A program made the translations under genes and the position numbers. DNA of 11,015 bases, from assembly GCA_913052435.1 (NCBI GenBank), contig CAJXDV010000028.1, forward strand, positions 1 to 11,015, written 5' to 3'. The notes beneath the pieces are model-generated. The model made no database searches, was not told the origin of the DNA, and saw only the letters and a list, made by a program, of their open reading frames with translations. Source of the stretch: an uncultured Pelagibacteraceae bacterium (lineage in GTDB: Bacteria > Pseudomonadota > Alphaproteobacteria > Pelagibacterales > Pelagibacteraceae). Shown in pieces: positions 1 through 6,272 of the stretch (position 1 is the stretch's first letter; each line of letters begins with the position of its first letter).

Positions 1-26
1 TCTATTTGTATATCTAATTACACAAA

Positions 27-2315
27 ATGAAAAAAAATAAAATTGAACATTATTCTGATAAAGAAGCTTTAGATTTCCATAATTCAAAAAAATCTGGCAA
101 GATTGAGATAATTTCCTCAAAACCTATGACTACAAAAAGAGATTTGGCACTGGCATATTCACCTGGAGTTGCAGCTCCAGTAAAAGCAATCTCTAAAGAT
201 CCTGAGCTTGCGTATGACTACACAACTAAAGGAAATTTGGTTGCTGTTATAAGTAATGGATCAGCTATATTAGGCCTAGGCAATCTTGGTGCAATTGCTT
301 CAAAACCTGTAATGGAAGGAAAGGCAGTCCTATTCAAAAGATTCGCAGATATTAATGCTATTGATCTTGAAATTGATTCAAATGATACAGATGAAATAAT
401 TAATAGTATCAAAAATTTTGCAGGTAGTTTTGGTGGAATAAATCTGGAAGATATTGCTGCTCCTGATTGTTTTATAATTGAAAAAAAACTAAAAAAACTT
501 TTAGATATTCCTGTATTTCATGATGATCAACATGGTACTGCAATAATTACTTGTGCAGCTTTAATTAATGCAATTGATATAGCTAAGAAAGACATTAATA
601 AAATTAAAGTAGTAGTTAATGGAGCGGGAGCTTCAGCAATGGCCTGTGCAAATCTTTTCAAAAAATCTGGTGTTCTACAGAAAAATTTAACTATGATTGA
701 TCGAAAAGGAGTTATCTACAAAGGAAGAAAAGGTTTAAATGAATGGAAATTAAATCACGCTACAACAACTAAAGATAGAACTTTAAATGATGCAATTAAA
801 AATGCGGATGTATTTTTAGGTTTATCTTCTGCGGGTGTTTTAAAAAAAGATATGATTAAAAAAATGGCAAAAAATCCAATTATATTTGCATGTGCTAACC
901 CTGATCCAGAAATAACACCTGAAGAAGTTGAAGAAGTTAGGAGTGATGCAATCATTGCTACTGGTAGATCTGATTATCCAAATCAAGTAAATAATTTAAT
1001 AGGTTTTCCATACATTTTTAGAGGTGCATTAGACGTAAGAGCAAAAACTATTAATGAAGAAATGAAAATTGCTGCAGTAAATGCGATTGCATCTTTAGCT
1101 AGAAAGAGAGTGCCAGATGAAGTTGTTGCTGCTATGGGCGGTGAAAGACCATCCTATGGAAAAGATTATATAATACCATCTACTTTTGACCCCAGATTGA
1201 TTAGCATTATTCCAATTGCTGTAGCAAAAGCCGCAATAAAAAGTGGAGTTGCAAGAAAAAAAATTGAAAATTTTGAAATTTATTCTGAACAATTAAAACA
1301 AAGACTGGATCCTTCGGTAACTATAATGCAGGGTATAAATTCTCAAATTAAAAAAAATCAAAAAAGAGTAGTTTTTACAGACGGAGAAGATGAAAATACC
1401 TTAAAGGCTGCCATTGCATTTAAAAATACTGGACTAGGAATTCCTATCATTGTTGCAAAAGAAAAAGTTGTTAAACAAAGATTGAAGGAAATTGGTTATG
1501 GAGAAAATTTTGATATTCAAATTATAAATTCTACAGACAAAAAAAAGAGAGAAAAATATGTAAATTTCCTTTTCAAAAAACTTCAAAGAGAACAAGGATT
1601 GCTTGAAAGAGATTGTGATAGAATGATTAGAAATGACAGAGTTATTTGGGGATCATGTATGGTTTCATGTGGTGATGCTGATGCAATGGTCACTGGAAAT
1701 ACTAGAAGATATGCTCAATCTTTTGAAAAAATTAAAAAAGTGATTGATCCAAGGTCAGGAGAAATCATGTTTGGATTAAATATGGTTGTAAATAAAGGTA
1801 AAACCGTATTTATTGGAGATACCAGTGTTCATGAATACCCAACATCTGAACAATTAGCCGAAATTGCAATCTCCTCAGCAAGAGTTGCTAAATTGTTTGG
1901 TTTTGATCCAAAAGTAGCTTTTTTATCCCATTCAACATTTGGTCAGCCAATCACAAATAGAACAAAACATATAAGAGATGCAGTTGAAATATTAAAAAAT
2001 AAGAAAGTAGATTTCAAATTTGATGGTGACATGCAGCCAGATGTAGCACTAAATGAAGAATATGCTGAACTATATCCTTTTTCTGAAATAGTTGGTAATG
2101 CCAATATATTAATCATGCCAGGTCAGCATAGTGCAACAATTTCATATAAAATAATGAAAACACTTGGAGATGCTAAAGTTATAGGACCTCTATTAATTGG
2201 ATTAGGTCAACCTATTGAGATTGCACCACTGAGATCTTCTACTTCAGATATATTAAACTTAGCTTCTGTTGCAGCTTACTCTGCTGGAGTTATAAATTAT
2301 AATAAACCAAATTAA
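27..2315 (+). CDS. maeB: NADP-dependent malic enzyme, MaeB type (malic enzyme + phosphotransacetylase-like domain)
   Basis: Cytosolic enzyme that oxidatively decarboxylates malate to pyruvate, linking the TCA cycle to pyruvate and NADPH supply. The 762-residue product has the full MaeB architecture. The N-terminal malic domain (about 15-165) carries Tyr44 (AYSPGVAAP), Lys99 (GKAVLFKRFAD), acidic metal ligands at EDIAAPD (141-147) and HDDQHGT (165-171). The NAD(P)-binding Rossmann part (about 168-410) has NGAGASA (198-204), NPDPE (291-295) and GRSDYPNQVNN (313-323). A phosphotransacetylase-like domain (about 430-755) has GDADAMVTG (549-557) and MPGQHSA (698-704). In characterised MaeB proteins this last domain regulates rather than catalyses acetyl transfer, often binding acetyl-CoA; that is family knowledge. 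The only usable start is the ATG at 27, since an in-frame stop lies at 15-17; no Shine-Dalgarno is visible. The stop codon overlaps the stop of the convergent dolP-like gene by 4 bases. NADP rather than NAD preference is inferred from the MaeB class. Confidence 0.96.
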   Translation: MKKNKIEHYSDKEALDFHNSKKSGKIEIISSKPMTTKRDLALAYSPGVAAPVKAISKDPELAYDYTTKGNLVAVISNGSAILGLGNLGAIASKPVMEGKAVLFKRFADINAIDLEIDSNDTDEIINSIKNFAGSFGGINLEDIAAPDCFIIEKKLKKLLDIPVFHDDQHGTAIITCAALINAIDIAKKDINKIKVVVNGAGASAMACANLFKKSGVLQKNLTMIDRKGVIYKGRKGLNEWKLNHATTTKDRTLNDAIKNADVFLGLSSAGVLKKDMIKKMAKNPIIFACANPDPEITPEEVEEVRSDAIIATGRSDYPNQVNNLIGFPYIFRGALDVRAKTINEEMKIAAVNAIASLARKRVPDEVVAAMGGERPSYGKDYIIPSTFDPRLISIIPIAVAKAAIKSGVARKKIENFEIYSEQLKQRLDPSVTIMQGINSQIKKNQKRVVFTDGEDENTLKAAIAFKNTGLGIPIIVAKEKVVKQRLKEIGYGENFDIQIINSTDKKKREKYVNFLFKKLQREQGLLERDCDRMIRNDRVIWGSCMVSCGDADAMVTGNTRRYAQSFEKIKKVIDPRSGEIMFGLNMVVNKGKTVFIGDTSVHEYPTSEQLAEIAISSARVAKLFGFDPKVAFLSHSTFGQPITNRTKHIRDAVEILKNKKVDFKFDGDMQPDVALNEEYAELYPFSEIVGNANILIMPGQHSATISYKIMKTLGDAKVIGPLLIGLGQPIEIAPLRSSTSDILNLASVAAYSAGVINYNKPN

Positions 2316-2905
2316 TTTTTTACTACTCTTAAATCTTCAATTAAGAAAATGCTAGCTATAACATCTTCTACATCAAGAATTTGTTTTGCCTCATTAATGA
2401 CTTCAGCTCTTTCTTCTTCATTTTGAGCAATTCCATAAACATATATTTTTTTCTTGTAGGTATCTATGTTGTAATTAACTGATTTAATTTTCTTACTAGA
2501 AATCATAGCTACTCTAAGTTGTGAAGTTATAAGAATATCTTTTGCAGATTGTTTAAAATTAAATTTTTCTTTAATTTGAAGATCGTTTTTGACTGATCTT
2601 GCACCTTTTATTTCCCAAGCTAATTTTGTTATTTGAAATTTTTCCTCAATATTATCAACTTTGCCAGTAATAAAAATTCTTCCATCTAGAACTTTTGCTT
2701 TTACAGATAATAAGTAGTTTGTATTCAAATTTATCAATTTTGCGCTCAAGTTTTTTTGCATAATGGAGTCGTCTATTTGTGTTCCTATTGTTCTTGGATC
2801 AAGTGCAATTGAAACTCCTGTGCCAAAAACACCTGTTGATGAATATCCCACACACCCTGATAGAATTACAATTATAAATAATAATAGTATGTTCTTAAAT
2901 GTCAT
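2312..2905 (-). CDS. dolP: Double-BON-domain outer-membrane lipoprotein, DolP (YraP)-like
   Basis: Predicted lipoprotein of 197 residues. Residues 1-17 form a hydrophobic signal peptide ending in the lipobox LSGC, with Cys18 as the lipidated residue. The segment DPRTIGTQIDD (36-46) closely resembles DPRSVGTQVDD of E. coli DolP from memory and opens the first BON domain (about 47-113); a second BON domain follows (about 120-190). In E. coli, DolP is an outer-membrane lipoprotein that supports envelope integrity and BAM-dependent assembly; a similar role here is inferred. Length matches the E. coli protein (about 190 residues). The gene sits directly downstream of rsmI on the same strand, its ATG lying inside the last codons of rsmI (11-base overlap), so translation is probably coupled. 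The nearest upstream bases are A-rich with no Shine-Dalgarno. It ends tail-to-tail with maeB, sharing stop-codon bases. Confidence 0.88.
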   Translation of the reverse strand: MTFKNILLLFIIVILSGCVGYSSTGVFGTGVSIALDPRTIGTQIDDSIMQKNLSAKLINLNTNYLLSVKAKVLDGRIFITGKVDNIEEKFQITKLAWEIKGARSVKNDLQIKEKFNFKQSAKDILITSQLRVAMISSKKIKSVNYNIDTYKKKIYVYGIAQNEEERAEVINEAKQILDVEDVIASIFLIEDLRVVKN

Positions 2906-3752
2906 TTTTTAAATTTATACAATAATTATAAATTAATTTTTTTGGGATTTTTTTTTCATTATTAATTTTCTTAATTATATCTTTTATTGTCATTTTTTTT
3001 ATTAATATTTTAATTTTTTTTTTATCAGATTCTTCTAATTCTTTTAACCTTATCTCTAGCTTATTATTTTCAGAAATAACAACAGTAATTTCACCTTTTG
3101 TTGAAATATTAATCTCTGATAAATTTTTTACGCTAGTTCTTAAATATTCTTCGTGATATTTTGTAATTTCTCGACAAATCAAAATTTCCCTATCTATAAA
3201 ATAATCTTTTAGATTATTAATAATTTTGCTTATTTTTTTTGGTGAAACAAAAAAAACAATTGAGCAGTTTATATTTGAAATTGAATTGAATAACTTTTTT
3301 AATTCGATTTTTTTTTCTGGCAAGAAACCACAAAAAAAATATTTATCTGAAAATCCACTAATTGATACAGCCGCATTGACGGCGGAAGGTCCGGGAATAG
3401 GATAAATATCAATGTTTTTTTTTTTACATTCATTAACCAAAATTCTTCCAGGATCAGAGATTGCGGGTGTTCCAGCGTCGGAGATTAAGGATATTATTTT
3501 TTTATTTTCCAATAACCCTAAAATCATTTTTAAGTTTTTTTTCTCATTAAACTTATGATTAGAAATTAATCTTTTTTTAATTCTAAATTTATCTAATAAT
3601 TTTTTTGAAACCCTGGTGTCTTCACAAAGAATTAAATCTGAATTTTTGATTGTTTCCAAGGCTCTAAATGTAATATCTCCTAAGTTTCCTATGGGAGTCG
3701 CAACACAATATAGCCCAGGTTTTAGCTTATTTAAGTTTTCATCTTTATGCAT
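2895..3752 (-). CDS. rsmI: 16S rRNA (cytidine(1402)-2'-O)-methyltransferase RsmI
   Basis: Tetrapyrrole-methylase-fold enzyme that 2'-O-methylates C1402 of 16S rRNA using S-adenosylmethionine. The 285-residue product matches the family length and carries its signatures in order: LYCVATPIGNLGDIT (14-28), CEDTR (43-47), the SDAGTPAISDPG loop (91-102), PIPGPSA (118-124), FCGFLP (140-145), REITK with a following EE (194-202) and KGEITVVI (219-226). The C-terminal part is lysine-rich, with a short helical tail as in other RsmI proteins. The ATG at 3752 is the best start, because the conserved first strand begins about 13 residues in. Only 30 bases separate it from the divergent lpoA-like gene, and its 3' end overlaps dolP. 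In E. coli the orthologue (yraL) is also divergent from lpoA (yraM), which supports both calls. Two long adenine runs (11 and 10) occur in lysine codons. Confidence 0.96.
   Translation of the reverse strand: MHKDENLNKLKPGLYCVATPIGNLGDITFRALETIKNSDLILCEDTRVSKKLLDKFRIKKRLISNHKFNEKKNLKMILGLLENKKIISLISDAGTPAISDPGRILVNECKKKNIDIYPIPGPSAVNAAVSISGFSDKYFFCGFLPEKKIELKKLFNSISNINCSIVFFVSPKKISKIINNLKDYFIDREILICREITKYHEEYLRTSVKNLSEINISTKGEITVVISENNKLEIRLKELEESDKKKIKILIKKMTIKDIIKKINNEKKIPKKLIYNYCINLKNDI
3014..3023 (-). repeat. Ten-adenine homopolymer near the rsmI 3' end
   Basis: Coding-strand run of 10 A in the Lys-Lys-Lys-Ile segment at residues 244-247, in the basic C-terminal region. Confidence 0.9.
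3415..3425 (-). repeat. Eleven-adenine homopolymer in rsmI (Lys110-Asn113)
   Basis: Three AAA lysine codons and the first two bases of an Asn codon form an 11-A run on the coding strand, within the methyltransferase core. Confidence 0.9.
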
Positions 3753-3762
3753 TGCATTAGAA

Positions 3763-3768
3763 ATTATA
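3763..3768 (-). promoter_or_regulatory. TATAAT -10-like box of rsmI
   Basis: Minus-strand TATAAT lies in the 30-base divergent spacer, ten bases before the rsmI ATG, which would leave a leader of about four bases. No strong -35 is visible; such a box would fall inside the first codons of the lpoA-like gene. It is the best candidate promoter for the rsmI-dolP pair. Confidence 0.35.
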
Positions 3769-3782
3769 TTATTAAAACTTAA

Positions 3783-4934
3783 ATGAAAACTTTAATTAAA
3801 TATTTAACGATAATAATTTTAAATTTAAGCCTAATTTATCAGAATGCTTTACCCTCTGATAAAATTAAAATTGGATTAATCGTACCATTAAGCGGAGAAT
3901 ATTCTAAAATAGGAAATTCAATAATTAAATCAGTTAGATTGGCAATTAATAAAATTGATGATGAAAGGATTACAATAATACCCAAAGATACAAAATCTAA
4001 TCCAATAGATGCTTTAAGAGTTTCAAAAAAACTTTATGATGATGGAGTTCGAATTGTTATAGGACCAGTATTTAATGAGAGCACCAAATATCTTGATGAA
4101 CTGAAGGATATAACTTTCCTATCATTTACAAACAAAATTATTAAGAACCCAACAAATGTAATAAGTGCAGGTGTTAATGCAATATCTCAAATAAACACTA
4201 TAAAAAAATTTATTAATATTAATAATTTAGAAAGAAGTATTTTTCTAATTCCGAGAACCGATTATAAAAAAGAGATAGAGTTAGCAATTAATAAAACTAA
4301 TATTAAACTTAAAGATAAATTTGTTTATGACAAAGATCCAATGTTATTAACAAAACAAATTGAAAAATTAACTTGGTATTCTCTAAGAAAACAAAATTTA
4401 AAAGATGAAATTAAAAGGTTAGAGAATTCATCGATTATAAATAAAGAAAAAAAAATAGAAACTTTAAAAAAGAAAGACTCGCTAGGTGGTATTAATTTTG
4501 ACTCTGTAATCATTGCTGATTTCGACGAAAGTTTAAAAAGTGTTGCTACCTCATTACTTTACACCGACGTATCTTCAAAAAGAATTACTTACATAACGTT
4601 AAATCAGTGGTTCGATAAATCTTTATTAAAAGAGACTTCGCTTCAACCGCTTTATTTTCCATCTATAAATAAAGAGAACTATAATGAATTCATTGATGAT
4701 TATTTAAACCATTATAATTCAAATCCAAATCAATTATCTTTTTTAAGTTATGATTTAATTGGATTGATATATTTTTTATTATACGAGAATAATTTTAAAG
4801 TATCTAAAAATATATTTTACAAAAAAAATAAATTTAAAGGAAAAATCGGAATATTTGAAATTAACAAGAATATAATTACTCATCAATTAAATTTTTATAA
4901 TGCAGAAAATAATAAATTTAGAAAAATTTTTTAA
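3783..4934 (+). CDS. Periplasmic type-1 binding-fold protein, LpoA C-domain-like (penicillin-binding protein activator family)
   Basis: A 383-residue exported protein. Residues 1-25 look like a signal peptide (Lys-rich start, hydrophobic core, then NALPS) with no cysteine near the cleavage point, so it appears soluble periplasmic rather than lipidated. The mature part starts with IKIGLIVPLSGEYSKIGNSI (28-47), typical of type-1 periplasmic binding folds, followed by VRIVIGPVFNES (89-100) and FDSVIIADFDESLKSVA (239-255). The overall pattern fits the LpoA/LppC C-terminal domain, which in E. coli activates the peptidoglycan synthase PBP1A; the LpoA N-terminal TPR domain is absent. Residues about 195-232 are unusually rich in Lys/Glu and probably form an inserted helix. 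Being divergent from rsmI with dolP next door reproduces the E. coli lpoA neighbourhood. An alternative is an ABC-transporter substrate-binding protein of the branched-chain amino-acid type, but no permease genes are adjacent. Its last 17 bases overlap rdgB tail-to-tail. No Shine-Dalgarno precedes the ATG. Confidence 0.75.
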   Translation: MKTLIKYLTIIILNLSLIYQNALPSDKIKIGLIVPLSGEYSKIGNSIIKSVRLAINKIDDERITIIPKDTKSNPIDALRVSKKLYDDGVRIVIGPVFNESTKYLDELKDITFLSFTNKIIKNPTNVISAGVNAISQINTIKKFININNLERSIFLIPRTDYKKEIELAINKTNIKLKDKFVYDKDPMLLTKQIEKLTWYSLRKQNLKDEIKRLENSSIINKEKKIETLKKKDSLGGINFDSVIIADFDESLKSVATSLLYTDVSSKRITYITLNQWFDKSLLKETSLQPLYFPSINKENYNEFIDDYLNHYNSNPNQLSFLSYDLIGLIYFLLYENNFKVSKNIFYKKNKFKGKIGIFEINKNIITHQLNFYNAENNKFRKIF

Positions 4935-5520
4935 TTTTTTTGAATGCTAAAAATCTATGGTCAATTTTATATTTTTCACTTGGTTTCATTTCTGCAAAAG
5001 TTAATTTTTTGCCTTGCGGAATAAAAATTGGATCATAACCAAAACCATTATTGCCTTTCTTTTTAGTTGATATTTTTCCTTCAACAATTCCTAGAGAATG
5101 AATTGGTTTTTTTTTAAGACCATAGATTGTTAATGCACAAACAAATCTTGCGGTTATTTTTTTGTTTTTCCAATTATTATCTTTCTTATTTAATTCTTTA
5201 TAAACTTTATTAATTGCTAAATTAAAATCACTATTTTTTCCTGCCCATCTCGCTGAAAATATACCAGGATATTTTTTTAAAAGATCTATTTCCAAACCAG
5301 AGTCGTCTGCTAAACAAACTTTTTTTGTTTTTTGAGAAAAGTACTTTGCTTTAATCAATGAGTTCTTTATAAATGATTTTCCATTTTCCTTCGGACTTTT
5401 TAATCTAAGGTTATCGGGGCTTAATATGTTGTAATGTTTGGGCAGTAAATCCTTAATTTCCTTGATTTTTTCCTTATTATTAGATCCTATAATGATTTCT
5501 TTAATTTTTTTTTTTTGCAT
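4918..5520 (-). CDS. rdgB: dITP/XTP pyrophosphatase, RdgB/HAM1 family
   Basis: House-cleaning enzyme that hydrolyses non-canonical purine nucleoside triphosphates (dITP, XTP, ITP) to monophosphates, keeping them out of DNA and RNA. The 200-residue product has the family length and motifs: SNNKEK (13-18), ENGKSF (45-50) followed by NSLIKAKYF (53-61), LADDSGLEID (70-79), PGIFSARWAG (85-94), ARFVCAL (124-130) and GNNGFGYDPIFIP (156-168). Near the C-terminus the usual Ser-His-Arg reads Asp-His-Arg (187-189), a conservative-position change that should not be assumed to abolish activity. The start at 5520 is the only ATG before the first conserved strand. Codons 2-6 contain a run of 12 adenines. 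The gene is divergent from grpE across 36 bases and overlaps the end of the lpoA-like gene. No rph or hemW is adjacent, although both commonly neighbour rdgB in alphaproteobacteria. Confidence 0.95.
   Translation of the reverse strand: MQKKKIKEIIIGSNNKEKIKEIKDLLPKHYNILSPDNLRLKSPKENGKSFIKNSLIKAKYFSQKTKKVCLADDSGLEIDLLKKYPGIFSARWAGKNSDFNLAINKVYKELNKKDNNWKNKKITARFVCALTIYGLKKKPIHSLGIVEGKISTKKKGNNGFGYDPIFIPQGKKLTFAEMKPSEKYKIDHRFLAFKKIKKFF
5505..5516 (-). repeat. Twelve-adenine homopolymer in rdgB codons 2-6
   Basis: On the coding strand the start reads ATGC followed by 12 A, encoding Gln-Lys-Lys-Lys and the first base of Ile. Slippage by polymerase at replication or transcription would shift frame right after the start codon. 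It is the longest homopolymer I noticed in the window. Confidence 0.9.
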
Positions 5521-5548
5521 CTGGAAATATAAGATTCACTTACCATAT
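5521..5548 (+). promoter_or_regulatory. Candidate RpoH (sigma32) promoter of grpE
   Basis: CTGGAAA at 5521-5527 and ACCATAT at 5542-5548 are separated by 14 bases. They resemble the heat-shock consensus CTTGAAA / CCCATnT with one mismatch in each box. The predicted transcription start, about seven bases after the -10, falls at roughly 5555, just before the grpE ATG at 5557, implying a leaderless or nearly leaderless transcript. The match is by eye in AT-rich DNA; position and target gene make it credible. Confidence 0.5.
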
Positions 5549-5557
5549 AGATAACAA
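5527..5557 (-). promoter_or_regulatory. Candidate vegetative promoter of rdgB, overlapping the grpE promoter
   Basis: On the minus strand a TTATAT -10-like box (plus positions 5527-5532) lies six bases before the rdgB ATG, with a weak TTGTTA at 5552-5557 as a possible -35 (19-base spacer). The -10 falls between the two boxes proposed for grpE, so polymerase could occupy only one promoter at a time. The transcript would start essentially at the ATG. TA-rich hexamers are common by chance here. Confidence 0.35.
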
Positions 5558-6201
5558 TGGAAAAAGAAAAATTAAAAACAAATCAGAAAAAACAAACAAA
5601 TCCGGAAGATAAGATAATAAATAACCAAGAAGATGTTTCAGAAACTGACAAGAATAAAGTCGAAGAAACAGATAAAGAAAATAAACAACTTTCTCCCGAA
5701 GAAGAAATTGAAAAACTTAAAGATAAACTCACAAGAACTTTTGCCGAAATGGAAAATCAGAGAAGAAGATTTGAAAAAGAAAAAGATGATGCTTTTGAAT
5801 ATGGAGGTTTTGCTTTTGCTAGAGAAGCTTTGAATTTATTAGATAATCTTGAAAGATCAAAAGTTTCTTTAGAGAACGATGAAAATCTAAAAAATACCGA
5901 TACTTTGATAAAGGTTATGGAGCACTTTAACGTTATAAACAAAGACATACTTTCAATATTCAAAAAAAATAACATTGAACCTATTAAATCAATTAACGAA
6001 AAACTTGATCCAAATCTTCATCAAGCAATGATGGAAATTGAAGATAATGCTAGAGAACCAGGAACAATAGTACAAGAAATACAAAAAGGCTTCATGATGA
6101 AAGATAGATTATTAAGACCTTCTTTAGTTGCTGTATCAAAGAAAAAACAAGAAAAAAAACTTGAAGATAATAAAAAAGACGAGGAAAATCAGGAAAAATA
6201 G
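5557..6201 (+). CDS. grpE: GrpE, nucleotide exchange factor for DnaK
   Basis: Co-chaperone that releases ADP from DnaK and so drives substrate release in the Hsp70 cycle. The product has 214 residues: a disordered, Lys/Glu/Asn-rich N-terminal tail (1-46), a long coiled-coil helix (about 47-82, including FAEMENQRRRFEKEK at 62-76), the helical bundle (DNLERS 96-101), and the C-terminal beta domain with the GrpE signature from LHQAMME (154-160) through VQEIQKGFMMKDRLLRPSLV (172-191). It ends in another charged tail. Translation starts 36 bases from the divergent rdgB start, without a Shine-Dalgarno; a heat-shock-like promoter immediately upstream would leave almost no leader. It is followed by dnaK after 71 bases. 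hrcA, which commonly precedes grpE in alphaproteobacteria, is not here. Confidence 0.97.
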   Translation: MEKEKLKTNQKKQTNPEDKIINNQEDVSETDKNKVEETDKENKQLSPEEEIEKLKDKLTRTFAEMENQRRRFEKEKDDAFEYGGFAFAREALNLLDNLERSKVSLENDENLKNTDTLIKVMEHFNVINKDILSIFKKNNIEPIKSINEKLDPNLHQAMMEIEDNAREPGTIVQEIQKGFMMKDRLLRPSLVAVSKKKQEKKLEDNKKDEENQEK

Positions 6202-6225
6202 GTTGAAATTTAATTTATACGGACG

Positions 6226-6253
6226 GTTGTAGTTAAAAAATTAACACTTATAT
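6226..6253 (+). promoter_or_regulatory. Candidate alphaproteobacterial heat-shock promoter of dnaK
   Basis: GTTG (6226-6229), then 17 bases, then CTTATAT (6247-6253). This matches the heat-shock promoter pattern described for alphaproteobacteria (CTTG, 17-18 bases, CYTATnT) with one mismatch. Start of transcription would be near 6260, at the Shine-Dalgarno GAGG, giving a leader of only about a dozen bases. It would let dnaK-dnaJ be induced separately from grpE. Confidence 0.45.
6232..6245. repeat. Perfect palindrome GTTAA-N4-TTAAC between grpE and dnaK
   Basis: Five-base arms GTTAA (6232-6236) and TTAAC (6241-6245) flank AAAA. It lies exactly in the spacer between the proposed -35 and -10 boxes of the dnaK promoter, where an operator would act. 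It is too short and AT-rich to be significant alone, and it is not a CIRCE element. Confidence 0.4.
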
Positions 6254-6259
6254 GAGGTT

Positions 6260-6263
6260 GAGG
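6260..6263 (+). promoter_or_regulatory. Shine-Dalgarno site of dnaK
   Basis: GAGG ends nine bases before the ATG at 6273; a second GAGG is at 6254-6257. It is the only clear ribosome-binding site in the window and fixes the dnaK start. Confidence 0.7.
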
Positions 6264-6272
6264 TAAATAATT

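Noticed and set aside
1..26. Possible promoter or leader of maeB
   Set aside because: TATATC at 9-14 is a possible -10, but the region upstream is outside the window, so no promoter can be judged.
2296..2325. AAATTAATTT at the maeB/dolP junction as a terminator
   Set aside because: It is self-complementary but has no loop, so it cannot form a hairpin; it is mostly explained by the shared stop codons.
4905..4945. A/T inverted repeat with T-runs at the lpoA-like/rdgB overlap as a bidirectional terminator
   Set aside because: Arms are imperfect, contain almost no G/C and are indistinguishable from background homopolymers in coding sequence.
6241..6268. TTAACACTT near dnaK looks like half of a CIRCE (HrcA) operator
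   Set aside because: The second arm GAGTGCTAA is not found at the required nine-base spacing; GAGGTAAAT there does not pair with it.
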